A DNA stretch of 64,000 bases from CAYJSJ01 sp964373065 (GTDB lineage: Bacteria > Patescibacteriota > Gracilibacteria > Peribacterales > Peribacteraceae): assembly GCA_964373065.1 (NCBI GenBank), contig CAYJSJ010000002.1, forward strand, positions 17,480-81,479, read 5' to 3'. This document shows, one piece after another, positions 31,342-40,354 of the stretch (position 1 is its first letter; the number at the start of each line of letters is the position of its first letter). Both the position numbers and the translations under genes were made by a program. Under the pieces are notes generated by a model. That model worked only from the letters and a program-made list of their open reading frames with translations. It ran no database searches and was not told the origin of the DNA.

Positions 31342-33585
31342 ATGTTCGGTTCCTCCAAAGGTGGCACTGCCGCCATTGCTCAGAATAAAGAATACACCGT
31401 CGAACTCGGTGACCAGAAGCTTGTCTTTCGTACAGGCATGCTCGGTAATCAGGCAAATGCTACCGTCCTCTGCCAGATGGGTGATACCGTGGCTATGGGC
31501 AATGTCACCATCAGTAAGCAGCCGCGCGAGGGGATAGATTTCCTTCCGCTCCAAGTCGTCTACCAAGAGAAGTTCTATGCAGCAGGCAAGGTTGCAGGTT
31601 CTCGGTTCCGCAAGCGTGAAGGTCGTCCCGCGGATGATTTCGTCCTGCTCGGTCGTGTCATAGACCGAGGGCTCCGTCCGATGTTCCCGAAGAGCATCCA
31701 TAATGACATCCAAGTTTTCTGTACTGTTCTCTGTTACGATTTCGATAATGAGCACGATATCGCTTCTGCAAACGCAGCCAACCTAGCAGTAGCTTTGAGC
31801 GATTGTCCGGCTTCCGGCCCCCTCGGTACCGTGCGCGTCGGTATGATTGGTGGTGAGTTGGTACTGAACCCCGGCTATGAAGCGCGCAAGAAGTCCGACC
31901 TCGATATGTTGCTTACCGCGTCGCTTGATCGCGTGGTGATGATCGAAGCGGGTGCCAACCAAGTACCCGAGGCAGAGGTGCTCAGGGCCATCGATTTTGG
32001 CAAGAAGTGGGCGCAGAACATCGCAAAGGCATTCGTGGATATTCAAAAGGAGATCGGTAAAGAGAAATTTGTCGTTGCGGAGGACTATACGAACGATGAG
32101 GCAAAGAAATTCCTGAAGGATTGGGCGCTTGCCGATATTTCTAAAGCCATCAAGGAGCCGCTTGCTAAGCTGGCACGGCGTGCGATTTTCGATGGCTTCA
32201 TGAAGGGTGCCGCCGAAAAACTCGAAGAGAAGTACGGTCCTGCAAACGAGAAGGACGAACTCGTCGATCTCTATGCGCATGCCGGTGCGCTTATGGATAA
32301 GATTATCAAAACAGAGATGCGCCGCTTGATCCTCGAAGAGGGGATCCGTATGAGCAGCCGCAAAACTGACGAGATTCGCGCTATCGGCTGTATGGTCGAT
32401 GTGCTCCCCAAGCGCGTCCACGGCTCTGCGCTCTTCCAGCGCGGAGAAACGCAGGGTCTTACAACCTGTACGTTGGGAGGGCCGGGTGACAAACTCCTCA
32501 TGGAAGGCATGATGGGTGAACGCGAGAGCCGTTATTTCCATCACTATAATTTTCCACCGTTCTCGGTGGGGGAGACGAGCAACCGTCTCTTTACCGGCAA
32601 TCGTGAGATCGGACACGGCAACCTCGCGCAGCGCGGTATAGAACCGGTGTTGCCCCCCGAGGAAACTTTCCCGTACACCATCCGTACCGTCACGGAGATT
32701 CTCGAGAGCAACGGATCTTCCTCTATGGCGGCGACGTGCGGAAGCACGCTCGCACTCATGGCGGCCGGTGTGCCGATTGCGGCTCCCGTTTCCGGGATAG
32801 CACTGGGACTCGTTTCCGATGAGGAGGCCGGAAAATATATCATTCTGAGTGACCTTCAAGACGAAGAAGACTTCGGCGGCGACATGGACTTCAAGATGAC
32901 GGGAACCGAGAAGGGCGTTACTGCCATCCAGATGGACATAAAAATCAAGGGGCTTCCCGATTCCGTGTTTAAAGAGGCTTTGGAGCGCGCTCGCACGGGT
33001 AGACTGGAGATTCTCAAGGCCATGCTTGCTGCGCTCAAGGAGCCGCGCAAGGAACTGAGTCCGTTTGCTCCGCGCATCGAAACCATGCAGATCAATCCCG
33101 AAGATATTCGTTTGGTGATCGGGAAAGGAGGGGAGACCATCCAGAAGATTACCAAGGAGCTCGGTGTCGAGATCGACATTGAGGATTCCGGCATCATTTT
33201 TATCACCTCCGTCAACGGCGATGCGATGCAGAAGGCCAAAGAATGGATCGGCAATATTGTCGCAAAGCCCGAAGTTGGCAAGATTTATGATTGTAAGATT
33301 GTGCGTATCATCGACGGTGTTGGCGCTATTGCAGCATTTCTCGGAAGCAAAGACGGCATGATCCATATCTCCGAGCTTCAGTGGCAGCGAACGGAGAATG
33401 TAGAGGATATCGTCAAACTCGGTGATGAGGTGAAGGCGATGTGCGTCGAGTACGACGCAGTGGAAGGCAAAACACGCCTTTCCCTTAAGCAGATGACGGA
33501 GCGCCCGGCAGGGATGCCCCCCGATCGGCCGCGCGGGCAGCGCCCCGGCGGCGGCGGATTTCGTAGAGGACCTCCGCGACGGTGA
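31342..33585 (+). CDS. pnp: Polyribonucleotide nucleotidyltransferase (PNPase)
   Basis: Degrades RNA 3' to 5' by phosphorolysis. 747 residues from the ATG at 31342; an in-frame ATG at 31303 would add 13 non-conserved residues. Two RNase PH domains are separated by the all-alpha domain; the active core is in the second, with G-D-K-L-L-M-E-G...F-P-P-F-S-V-G-E and, further on, D-E-E-D-F-G-G-D-M-D-F-K. The KH domain has V-I-G-K-G-G-E-T-I near 593, followed by an S1 domain (G-K-I-Y-D-C-K-I-V-R-I). The tail is Pro/Gly/Arg-rich. A perfect palindrome TCACATATGTGA at 31267-31278 lies upstream. Confidence 0.96.
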   Translation: MFGSSKGGTAAIAQNKEYTVELGDQKLVFRTGMLGNQANATVLCQMGDTVAMGNVTISKQPREGIDFLPLQVVYQEKFYAAGKVAGSRFRKREGRPADDFVLLGRVIDRGLRPMFPKSIHNDIQVFCTVLCYDFDNEHDIASANAANLAVALSDCPASGPLGTVRVGMIGGELVLNPGYEARKKSDLDMLLTASLDRVVMIEAGANQVPEAEVLRAIDFGKKWAQNIAKAFVDIQKEIGKEKFVVAEDYTNDEAKKFLKDWALADISKAIKEPLAKLARRAIFDGFMKGAAEKLEEKYGPANEKDELVDLYAHAGALMDKIIKTEMRRLILEEGIRMSSRKTDEIRAIGCMVDVLPKRVHGSALFQRGETQGLTTCTLGGPGDKLLMEGMMGERESRYFHHYNFPPFSVGETSNRLFTGNREIGHGNLAQRGIEPVLPPEETFPYTIRTVTEILESNGSSSMAATCGSTLALMAAGVPIAAPVSGIALGLVSDEEAGKYIILSDLQDEEDFGGDMDFKMTGTEKGVTAIQMDIKIKGLPDSVFKEALERARTGRLEILKAMLAALKEPRKELSPFAPRIETMQINPEDIRLVIGKGGETIQKITKELGVEIDIEDSGIIFITSVNGDAMQKAKEWIGNIVAKPEVGKIYDCKIVRIIDGVGAIAAFLGSKDGMIHISELQWQRTENVEDIVKLGDEVKAMCVEYDAVEGKTRLSLKQMTERPAGMPPDRPRGQRPGGGGFRRGPPRR

Positions 33586-33597
33586 ATATGGAAGCAA

Positions 33598-33645
33598 ACC
33601 TTCCCAACCTTCCAAACCTTCCGAACCTTCCGAACCTTCTAAGCC
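33598..33645. repeat. AACCTTCC-type tract after pnp
   Basis: Five imperfect units of period 9 (CTTCCCAAC, CTTCCAAAC, CTTCCGAAC). The inverse GGAAGGTTT family occurs at 46286-46333. Confidence 0.75.
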
Positions 33646-33646
33646 T

Positions 33647-34546
33647 TCATACCACCGCATTCAGCATCTTCAAGTGCACTCTCTCCCTCATTTGGAGGAT
33701 GTCTTCAAATGCTTCGCGAAGTCCGTATGGGCTGCGATTCTGCCAGAGTGGAGTGATGGTATCGACGATATGGATAAGCTCGCTTAGTTCATGGAAGCTT
33801 CGTTCATGCGCTGTCCAATCGATGTTTTTTATACTCATGAGATCCAGCATCTGGTTAATACGGTGGAGTGTCCTATGCACCGCCTCCAGCAGGAGCTCTT
33901 CGCGTCTCTGGTCGATGGTGTACCGGTGGTTTTCGTTTTCGTAGAAATCGGGGATCTCCTCAAAGAGCGTTTGCAGTTGCCGATACGCGGTCACCAGATT
34001 TTCCCAGTGTTCGTTGTCAATAGTTCCATACTCCTCGAGGTAGCGCATCGTGTGGTCGAAGTCCTTTCGGGCGATGTACATGCCCTCGCGGCTGTTATGG
34101 AAGACGTCTTCGAACGTGAGCTTATGTACTTCTATAATGGAAAGCTCCTGCCTGTGGGAGACGAGCTTGGTGACGAAGACCGCGAAGACAAAGAGCGCGG
34201 TAATACTCTGTACACTTGCGACGATCTTGGAAAATCCATGCGGCACGATGTCCCCGTATCCTGTGGAGGTCGCTGTGATCACGCTGTAGTAGAGCGTGTT
34301 ATAAAACCCCTGGAGCAAAGGCATATTATGGATCTTGAGTATGTCTATGCCGTGTTCCGAGAAGTTCGGACCGTGCTGGCCGTCTCCTATAAAACTCAGC
34401 AGGAAGTAGAGCAGTGCAAAGAAGAGCACCATGCCAGCCCATACCCCAAAAAGCGTTGCGTATTTGAGTCCCGTGAGTTTTTCCACCACCGTCATTGCCC
34501 AACGGCGGGGGTGCTTCTTTGTCGTAGTATTGCTTTTGAGGTTCAT
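33647..34546 (-). CDS. Two-helix potassium channel with cytoplasmic C-terminal domain
   Basis: 299 residues. Two membrane helices (near 30-52 and 100-124) flank a pore loop with the K+ selectivity filter T-S-T-G-Y-G-D-I-V-P near 90-99. The following 170 residues are soluble, mostly helical, with no recognised RCK nucleotide motif; they may gate the pore or bind a ligand. The protein would form a tetramer in the cytoplasmic membrane. The start at 34546 gives a short basic N-terminus (N-L-K-S-N-T-T-T-K-K-H-P-R-R). Confidence 0.9.
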   Translation of the reverse strand: MNLKSNTTTKKHPRRWAMTVVEKLTGLKYATLFGVWAGMVLFFALLYFLLSFIGDGQHGPNFSEHGIDILKIHNMPLLQGFYNTLYYSVITATSTGYGDIVPHGFSKIVASVQSITALFVFAVFVTKLVSHRQELSIIEVHKLTFEDVFHNSREGMYIARKDFDHTMRYLEEYGTIDNEHWENLVTAYRQLQTLFEEIPDFYENENHRYTIDQRREELLLEAVHRTLHRINQMLDLMSIKNIDWTAHERSFHELSELIHIVDTITPLWQNRSPYGLREAFEDILQMRERVHLKMLNAVV

Positions 34547-34644
34547 TGTATTTGACAGAATACAACAATATTATACAATAATCGTCAAAAACGAGCAAGG
34601 GCACTCTTTCTCTGTTTTGGGCTCAATAGCCGATGCGAGCACAT

Positions 34645-34788
34645 TTAATGCGGCTTCTCCCCGCTTAAGGTACGGAAAATTCTCGCACCGACATAGTATG
34701 TCGCCACGGCAATGAGGCCGAGTCCGACGATTTCGGCTCCGCTCAAGCCGAATGCGAGGTCATTCGATGCTACTGTTTCGAGTGCCAT
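34645..34788 (-). CDS. 47-residue single-helix membrane protein
   Basis: M-A-L-E-T-V-A-S-N-D-L-A-F-G-L-S-G-A-E-I leads into one helix (V-G-L-G-L-I-A-V-A-T-Y-Y-V-G) and a short basic tail. The start immediately follows the stop of the upstream gene (no gap), which supports translation. Function unknown. Confidence 0.55.
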   Translation of the reverse strand: MALETVASNDLAFGLSGAEIVGLGLIAVATYYVGARIFRTLSGEKPH

Positions 34789-35217
34789 TTACGCGGCAGT
34801 AGAGAGACGAGAATCCACTTGCTTACGCGTATGTCCGAAGATAGCTGAGCCGGCGTCAAGAAGAGGATCAATGGTGAGTAAGTCCAATGTATCAAATGCT
34901 CCTTTTAGGATTTTCCCGGGACGTAATGTCAGAACGCCGCCGAGAAGATTTGTAATTGCGGATTTTGCATCTCTTCGCATGTATTTAAGATGCCCTTCTG
35001 GCAGTGCCTCAGCAGGCTGCTCGCCGACAGCACCGGCGATCGCATTAGGGAATTTTGCTATAAAAGCAGCGGGAGCCATAAAGACTGACCCCACTGTCTG
35101 AAGATTACCATCGGTGCGAACATGGTAATTATGAAGATCCCGTCCAAACTGTTCGATGTCCCCCTTGCGCAAAAGTCGTGTTTCAGAGTATCCCGATGTG
35201 CGTACTATCTTCTCCAT
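34789..35217 (-). CDS. Hypothetical protein
   Basis: 142 residues from the ATG at 35217 (M-E-K-I-V-R-T-S-G-Y-S-E). Mixed, slightly basic, with one weakly hydrophobic segment near 60-75 (V-G-S-V-F-M-A-P-A-A-F-I-A-K-F) and L-L-G-G-V-L-T-L-R-P-G-K-I. No domain recognised. Directly followed by the 47-residue membrane protein, so the two form a small operon. Confidence 0.6.
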   Translation of the reverse strand: MEKIVRTSGYSETRLLRKGDIEQFGRDLHNYHVRTDGNLQTVGSVFMAPAAFIAKFPNAIAGAVGEQPAEALPEGHLKYMRRDAKSAITNLLGGVLTLRPGKILKGAFDTLDLLTIDPLLDAGSAIFGHTRKQVDSRLSTAA

Positions 35218-35349
35218 GTAAGGAATTATACTCCATTTCTCGTCGCGCAACCTAAATATCTTCATAAAAACTTGCATTCAACCTACCGGATCTGTACGGT
35301 AACGCGGCTTTCGAATCAAATCGAAACATCTGTTCTTTCCATCTTTTGA

Positions 35350-35378
35350 AATTGACCGCCTTCTACCGGCGGTCTTTT
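35350..35378 (+). terminator. Terminator-like hairpin upstream of valS
   Basis: GACCGCC-TTCTACC-GGCGGTC followed by TTTTTT. There is no plus-strand gene just before it, so it may be an attenuator in a long valS leader or a relic of the palindrome family. The T-box consensus expected for a tRNA-sensing leader was not found. Confidence 0.55.
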
Positions 35379-35384
35379 TTATTT

Positions 35385-35469
35385 GCGCGAGAGCGAGTCC
35401 GCCGCAGGCGGACGAGCCGAAGCGCAAATAACCCTGAGCGAGTCCGCCGCAGGCGGACGAGTCGAAGGG
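35385..35469. repeat. Two copies of a GC-rich palindromic repeat
   Basis: GCGAGTCCGCCGCAGGCGGA followed by CGAG(C/T)CGAAG occurs twice (about 35389-35420 and 35436-35468). A diverged copy sits at about 61005-61043 before purP. The centre TCCGCCGCAGGCGGA folds on itself. Confidence 0.75.
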
Positions 35470-35538
35470 TTCCACTGAATCCTCTGAGTCACTCCTTTCT
35501 CTCTTCTGTCACCTCTGTTCCTTCTGTATCCTCTTCTC

Positions 35539-38289
35539 ATGCTCCCGAAGGCATATGAGCCATCGGATACCGAAGACCGCATCTACACGATGTGGGAAGA
35601 GAGCGGGGCGTTCACGGCGGACCCAAAGAGCAAGAAGGAGCCGTTTACCATCAGCATGCCACCGCCGAATGCCACGGGTCAGCTGCACCTCGGGCATGCC
35701 GTGATGCTGGCGTTGGAAGATATCTTCATTCGCTTTGCGCGCATGCAGGGTAAGGAGGCACTCTGGGTACCTGGAATAGATCACGCCGCGATTGCGACGG
35801 AGAATATCGTCATTAAAAAATTGAAGAATGAAGGCATGAATGATCCCCGTGCCGAACTCGGGCGGGAGAAGCTCCTTGCTGCCATCCGAGATTTTGTCGC
35901 AGAGAGCAGGGGAACGATCCGATTGCAGATTCGTAAGATGGGCGCTTCCTCAGATTGGAGCAGAGAAGCGTACACAATGGATGAACCGCGTTCCCGTCTT
36001 GTCAGGGAGGTGTTTTGCAAGATGTTTGCGGATGGTCTCATCTACCGCGGGCATAGAATCGTCAACTGGGATCCGAAGCTGCAGACGAACGTTTCCGACG
36101 ATGAATTGGAGTGGGAGGATCGTACAGATCCGTTTTATACCTTCCGGTACGGGCCGTTTCAGATCGCGACCGTTCGACCCGAGACCAAGTTCGGTGATAA
36201 ATACGTGGTCGTTCACCCCGATGACAAGCGCTATAAGAAGTATAAGCACGGTGATACGTTTACGTGTGAATGGATCAACGGTCCTATTACGGCTACCGTC
36301 ATCAAGGACAAGGCGGTCGATCCCGATGTCGGCACGGGAGCTATGACCATTACGCCGTGGCATTCGGTCGTCGACTGCGAGATTGCAGAGCGGCACGGAC
36401 TGGATAAGGAGCAGATCATTGATTTCGAGGGGAAACTTCTACCCATCGCCGGAGAATTTTCCGGGATGAAGATCGAAAATGCGCGGGAGAAGATTGTTGA
36501 GAAGCTCAAAGAGAAAGGGTTGCTCGTGAAGGTTGATGAGAACTACGCACACACCGTTGCCCTCAACTGTCGCGGCGGCGGCATGATCGAGCCGCAGATT
36601 AAGTTGCAGTGGTTCATCGATGTGAACCGAAAGGCGGTTCCCTGGAAGGGGAAGAAGATGAGTCTGAAGCAGGTTATGCAGGATGTCGTGAAGAGCGGAG
36701 ACATCACCATCATCCCTGAGCGATTCGAGAAGACGTATTTCCATTGGATCGATAACCTTCGTGATTGGTGCATCTCCCGCCAGATCTGGTGGGGGCATCG
36801 CATCCCTGTTTTCTATTGCGTGACATGTACGGGTGCTCAAGAAAAAATCGGAGGCGTATCAAGGGGTCAGTATCAAGGGGTAGGGGACGGAACGTTTGTA
36901 TCCACCCGACCGATTGATTATTGCCCGAAGTGCAATGGGTCGATCGAGCAGGACTCCGATACCTTAGATACGTGGTTTTCGGCTGCTCTTTGGACGTGGA
37001 GCACACTTGTGGATTCAAAGATCACCGAGGACTATTCGCTGACATTGAAAGAGATCATCGACCAAAGCCCCGATATCCAAAAATTCCACCCGACACAGGT
37101 CTTGGAAACCGGGTACGATATTATCTTTTTTTGGGTTGCCCGCATGATCCTCATGACGACGTATGTCGTCGGCGACATTCCGTTTAATACAGTGTATCTA
37201 CATGGCCTTATCCGCGATCGCAACGGTAAAAAGATGAGCAAGAGCAATCCTGAGACCATGATCGATCCTCTTGAAATGATCAGTACGTACGGCGCGGATG
37301 CGCTGCGCATGAGCATGATTGTCGGGCAGAGCCCCGGTAACGATCAAAAACTCTACGAAGAGAAGATCGCCGGGTACAGGAACTTCGTCAATAAGCTCTG
37401 GAACGCGGCGCGGTTTGTTCTCCTCTCGTGCGAAAAGATCGGTGTTGATCCTGTGCAGATTGGGGAAATCGGGAAATCGGGAAATCGGGAAATCGGGCTT
37501 GCAGATCGCGCTGTTCTTCATGGGCTTGAACTATTGATCGTTGATTGTACCCAGTGCTTGGAAGAGTATCGATTGAGTGAAGCTGGTGAGAAGCTCTATG
37601 TCTTCATTTGGGATTACTTTTGTGATTGGTACTTAGAACTGAGTAAAGAGGGTGCGAATCCCGAGGTGCTCATACACGTCCTGCGGACACTGCTTGTCCT
37701 CTTGCATCCGTACTGTCCGTTTGTGACGGAAGAACTTTGGTCGCATGTCAAAGCGAAAAATGCCGGGATGCTCATCGCTACGGAGTGGCCGAAGATACAT
37801 CCTGAACGGCGAGATGAAGAAGCATACGAGCGACTCCAACGCGTCATCGGTGTCATCTCTGTCGTCCGCAGCATCCGCGCCGAGCGGGGGATTGAATCAG
37901 GCAAGCTGATTGACGTCATTATCCACACCGATGCGCATCTGGAACTTCTCCGATCACAGCGGGAGCACATCATGCGCATGGGACGCGTGAGAGATTGGAC
38001 ACTCGATGCCGTCTCGGTGAAGCATGAAAACTCCGCGAGTGCTTTTCTGTCCGGTATCGAAGTGCATATTCCATTGGAAGGACTCATCGATATCAAAAAA
38101 GAGATCGAAAAACTTCGCAAGGAGAAGGCGAAACTGGAGGCATTCATCAAAACCGTCGAGGGAAAATTGAAGAATAAGAAGTTTGTAGAGAATGCCCGCG
38201 AAGATGTGGTGAATCTGGAGAAAGAGAAGCTTGTGACGAGTACGGAGAAGCTGAAGAAGATTGAGGAACGATTGCTGTCTTTGCAGTAG
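35539..38289 (+). CDS. valS: Valyl-tRNA synthetase
   Basis: Charges tRNA-Val and edits mischarged Thr. 916 residues. HIGH-type motif P-P-P-N-A-T-G-Q-L-H-L-G-H near 41-53; K-M-S-K-S near 564; the editing CP1 domain between them; a C-terminal coiled coil (E-I-E-K-L-R-K-E-K-A-K-L-E). A four-Cys zinc ribbon (C-V-T-C ... C-P-K-C) lies near 430-470. Two stretches look like repeat-derived insertions: G-Q-Y-Q-G-V-G-D-G near 446, and E-I-G-K-S-G-N-R-E-I-G near 644, encoded by four 8-base units. Confidence 0.97.
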   Translation: MLPKAYEPSDTEDRIYTMWEESGAFTADPKSKKEPFTISMPPPNATGQLHLGHAVMLALEDIFIRFARMQGKEALWVPGIDHAAIATENIVIKKLKNEGMNDPRAELGREKLLAAIRDFVAESRGTIRLQIRKMGASSDWSREAYTMDEPRSRLVREVFCKMFADGLIYRGHRIVNWDPKLQTNVSDDELEWEDRTDPFYTFRYGPFQIATVRPETKFGDKYVVVHPDDKRYKKYKHGDTFTCEWINGPITATVIKDKAVDPDVGTGAMTITPWHSVVDCEIAERHGLDKEQIIDFEGKLLPIAGEFSGMKIENAREKIVEKLKEKGLLVKVDENYAHTVALNCRGGGMIEPQIKLQWFIDVNRKAVPWKGKKMSLKQVMQDVVKSGDITIIPERFEKTYFHWIDNLRDWCISRQIWWGHRIPVFYCVTCTGAQEKIGGVSRGQYQGVGDGTFVSTRPIDYCPKCNGSIEQDSDTLDTWFSAALWTWSTLVDSKITEDYSLTLKEIIDQSPDIQKFHPTQVLETGYDIIFFWVARMILMTTYVVGDIPFNTVYLHGLIRDRNGKKMSKSNPETMIDPLEMISTYGADALRMSMIVGQSPGNDQKLYEEKIAGYRNFVNKLWNAARFVLLSCEKIGVDPVQIGEIGKSGNREIGLADRAVLHGLELLIVDCTQCLEEYRLSEAGEKLYVFIWDYFCDWYLELSKEGANPEVLIHVLRTLLVLLHPYCPFVTEELWSHVKAKNAGMLIATEWPKIHPERRDEEAYERLQRVIGVISVVRSIRAERGIESGKLIDVIIHTDAHLELLRSQREHIMRMGRVRDWTLDAVSVKHENSASAFLSGIEVHIPLEGLIDIKKEIEKLRKEKAKLEAFIKTVEGKLKNKKFVENAREDVVNLEKEKLVTSTEKLKKIEERLLSLQ
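37461..37498. repeat. Four AAATCGGG octamers inside valS
   Basis: TGGGG followed by four exact AAATCGGG units, then C. Encodes G-E-I-G-K-S-G-N-R-E-I-G between conserved regions of the anticodon-binding half. The same type in period 8 (AATGGGGA) occurs in purP at 62380. Confidence 0.9.
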
Positions 38290-38297
38290 TTTTTTTC

Positions 38298-38340
38298 TTG
38301 GGGGAGGAGGGAACCTTGTCCGGTTCCCTACCTCCCCCAA
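38298..38340. other. Long hairpin between valS and dinB
   Basis: TTGGGGGAGGAGGGAACC pairs with GGTTCCCTACCTCCCCCAA, about 18 bp with a single-base bulge and a 6-base loop. T7 stands before it and none after it on the plus strand, so it is not a canonical terminator for valS, and on the minus strand A-runs follow it. It separates two convergent genes and may block read-through or protect 3' ends. Confidence 0.7.
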
Positions 38341-38386
38341 ACCCCCATTACCCTCCTGACTGCAACTCATTGTTAGCGCATCCCCT

Positions 38387-39589
38387 TTAGTTAATCGTAT
38401 TCAAGTGCATCTTCTTTGCACCTTTTACCGCCATCGCCGCGCCGCGCTTGAGCGCTTCTCTTCCATACCGCGCATGAAGCGTGTCCATTGCTTGTTGGAT
38501 TCCCTCCGCCTCGTGCATCATGCGCGGCTCTTCAAAGAGGGAATACTGCATACAGGACTTGGGGTTTAAGGCATGGAGCCCCAGCCCTACTTGCGTGTAC
38601 TTGTTTCCCGATTCAAACAGGCTTTCGAAGCAGCGCTGGATGTAGGGCAGCACCTGCTCCTCGGTATCTGCGGCAAACGGCAACGTACTTTCCTGTCGTT
38701 TCAGGGTGTATGCATGGTTACGAAGCCACACGGAAACTGCCTTGCACGCGAGTCCTTCACGCCGCATTTTTAGCATGGTGTAGGTCAAATGATGGAGGAG
38801 ATGCGCGTACACCATCTCGCGAGAGCGGGTGGACGGAAAACTCCGCGTGCGTGAGATCGATTTTGGCGGAGCGCTTTCGATCGACACTGTTTCGATCATT
38901 TCTCCGAGAAGTTCACGTTGCATCGCAAGGCCGGGACGGCCGAAGAGTTTTTGGATCTGCTCCTGCGGGGCTACTGCGATGTCCCATGCGGTCTTCCAGC
39001 CGTGTGCGGTGCTATGGAGTGCTCTCCGGCGGCCGATCCCGGGGATCGCTTCGGCGGGACGGTCACGGAGGAACGCCTCTATGGGGTTAGGGCTAGGGCT
39101 AGGGTTAGGGAGAAGGATGGTCATGCCTGCGGGTTTTCTGTATTCGCTCGCCATCTTCGCAAGGAGCTTGCTCGGCGCGATGCCGATCGAGACCGTAAGA
39201 TCGGTGGATTTCTGTACGGCTTCTTGCAGCTCTTGCATCCCGTACTTCAGATTGTCTGGGAGGACCATGCTTCGCAGATCTAAAAACCATTCGTCGACCG
39301 AGTATCGTGCGATCACCGGGCAGTGATCTTCAAGAATCTGCTCGATTTGTCTGGAAGCAAGCAGTGCTTCGTCGAAATCGGATGGGAGTGCGACCGCTTT
39401 GGGGCAGAGTTTTTTGGCTTCTGTAAGCCGCATCCCTGTCTTCACGCCATATGCTTTCGCTTCGTAGCTCGCGGCGATCACGCAGCCGCCGCCCATCCCC
39501 AGCGCGAGGAGCGGTTTCCCTTTCAGATCGGGCCGTTTTCTCTGGAGTGCGGAAGCGAAAAACGCATCAGCGTCGATGTGAGCAATCAT
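38387..39589 (-). CDS. dinB: DNA polymerase IV (Y family, translesion)
   Basis: Copies past damaged DNA. 400 residues. Catalytic motifs: H-I-D-A-D-A-F-F-A-S at 4-13 and Y-S-V-D-E-W-F-L-D-L near 98-107 with the paired acidic residues. G-I-G-R-R-R-A-L is the helix-hairpin-helix. Between them a Pro-rich run L-P-N-P-S-P-S-P-N-P-I near 160-170 is encoded by a G-rich hexamer tract and is unlike the family. Second gene of lexA-dinB, 15 bases after lexA, so it should be induced by DNA damage. Confidence 0.95.
   Translation of the reverse strand: MIAHIDADAFFASALQRKRPDLKGKPLLALGMGGGCVIAASYEAKAYGVKTGMRLTEAKKLCPKAVALPSDFDEALLASRQIEQILEDHCPVIARYSVDEWFLDLRSMVLPDNLKYGMQELQEAVQKSTDLTVSIGIAPSKLLAKMASEYRKPAGMTILLPNPSPSPNPIEAFLRDRPAEAIPGIGRRRALHSTAHGWKTAWDIAVAPQEQIQKLFGRPGLAMQRELLGEMIETVSIESAPPKSISRTRSFPSTRSREMVYAHLLHHLTYTMLKMRREGLACKAVSVWLRNHAYTLKRQESTLPFAADTEEQVLPYIQRCFESLFESGNKYTQVGLGLHALNPKSCMQYSLFEEPRMMHEAEGIQQAMDTLHARYGREALKRGAAMAVKGAKKMHLNTIN
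39082..39112. repeat. GGGTTA/GGGCTA hexamer tract inside dinB
   Basis: Five imperfect telomere-like hexamers on the plus strand. On the coding strand they give Asn-Pro and Ser-Pro dipeptides in frame. Confidence 0.85.
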
Positions 39590-39604
39590 GCGAGGGTTAG
39601 CCCC

Positions 39605-40216
39605 TTAATACTTGCGTATCACCCCGCCCACAACGCCTGCAACTTGCAACTCGTCCATGGCAAACATATCCGGATAAGCGGGGTTTTCCGCTTGCAGGTA
39701 GTACTTCCCTTTATCGCGGCGCAGTCTCTTGAGGGTAAATTCGCCATCCAATACGCCGACGACGATATTGCCGGGCTTCGGTGTCTTCTTGCGATGTACG
39801 ACGACGATATCCCCTTCAAAAATTCCCGCTTCGATCATGCTGTCTCCTTTCACTCGAAGCAGAAACGTGGAGGAGCGGTCGGAAATGAGGTAGGAATCGA
39901 GTGTGATCATTTCTTCCGCTTGCTCTTCTACGGGGGCAGCAAAACCCGCGGAGATAGGCCCAAACAGCGGCAGCATCATCGGCCGAATACCCGAGTCACT
40001 TTCGCGGTCGCTGATCTCCAGTATTTTGATGCGCCCCTTCGGATCTTTTTCGAGGTGTCCTTCCCGTGTGAGAACATTCACCACTTTGGCCACGGCGTTT
40101 TTGCTGCGTACACCGAATGCAAGTGCGAGGTCGGCAAGCGACGGGGAATAGCCACGCTTGCGTTGAAATTCTCCGATGTAATTGAGCACGGTGCGCTGAT
40201 GAGGAGTAAGGGACAT
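39605..40216 (-). CDS. lexA: LexA repressor, SOS regulator
   Basis: Represses DNA-damage genes and cleaves itself when RecA is activated. 203 residues from the ATG at 40216; the upstream in-frame ATG would place the promoter inside the gene. The winged-helix DNA-binding domain includes S-L-A-D-L-A-L-A-F-G-V-R-S near 26-38. The cleavage site is A90-G91, nucleophile Ser126 in G-D-S-M, general base Lys163. All are intact. Its promoter carries the candidate operator, so it is self-regulated and drives dinB. Confidence 0.96.
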   Translation of the reverse strand: MSLTPHQRTVLNYIGEFQRKRGYSPSLADLALAFGVRSKNAVAKVVNVLTREGHLEKDPKGRIKILEISDRESDSGIRPMMLPLFGPISAGFAAPVEEQAEEMITLDSYLISDRSSTFLLRVKGDSMIEAGIFEGDIVVVHRKKTPKPGNIVVGVLDGEFTLKRLRRDKGKYYLQAENPAYPDMFAMDELQVAGVVGGVIRKY

Positions 40217-40273
40217 GGGGGAATGGGGGATGGAATACTGGGGAATAGAGAGCCGAGAAGACGAACGTCCACC

Positions 40274-40302
40274 ATCGTAGGTGTACATATGTGCACTGTC
40301 AA
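40274..40302 (-). promoter_or_regulatory. lexA-dinB promoter with LexA operator in the spacer
   Basis: On the minus strand: TTGACA (40302-40297), a 17-base spacer, TACGAT (40279-40274). The 16-base near-palindrome GTGTACATATGTGCAC (40281-40296) fills the spacer; one base pair is mismatched. About 57 bases of leader follow to the ATG. The rmuC-uvrD promoter shares GTGTACATATGT. Confidence 0.8.
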
Positions 40303-40354
40303 CGGGTTCCCATTGAAAATAGATCGATTTTATGTCGGAGTTGTTTTTTAGTTT

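Noticed and set aside
31783..33660. 625-codon open frame antisense to pnp
   Set aside because: Overlaps all PNPase catalytic and RNA-binding domains; the translation is His/Arg/Leu-rich without motifs.
35280..35538. Possible T-box leader before valS
   Set aside because: The conserved antiterminator sequence (AGGGTGGNACCGCG type) is absent; only a terminator-like hairpin is present.
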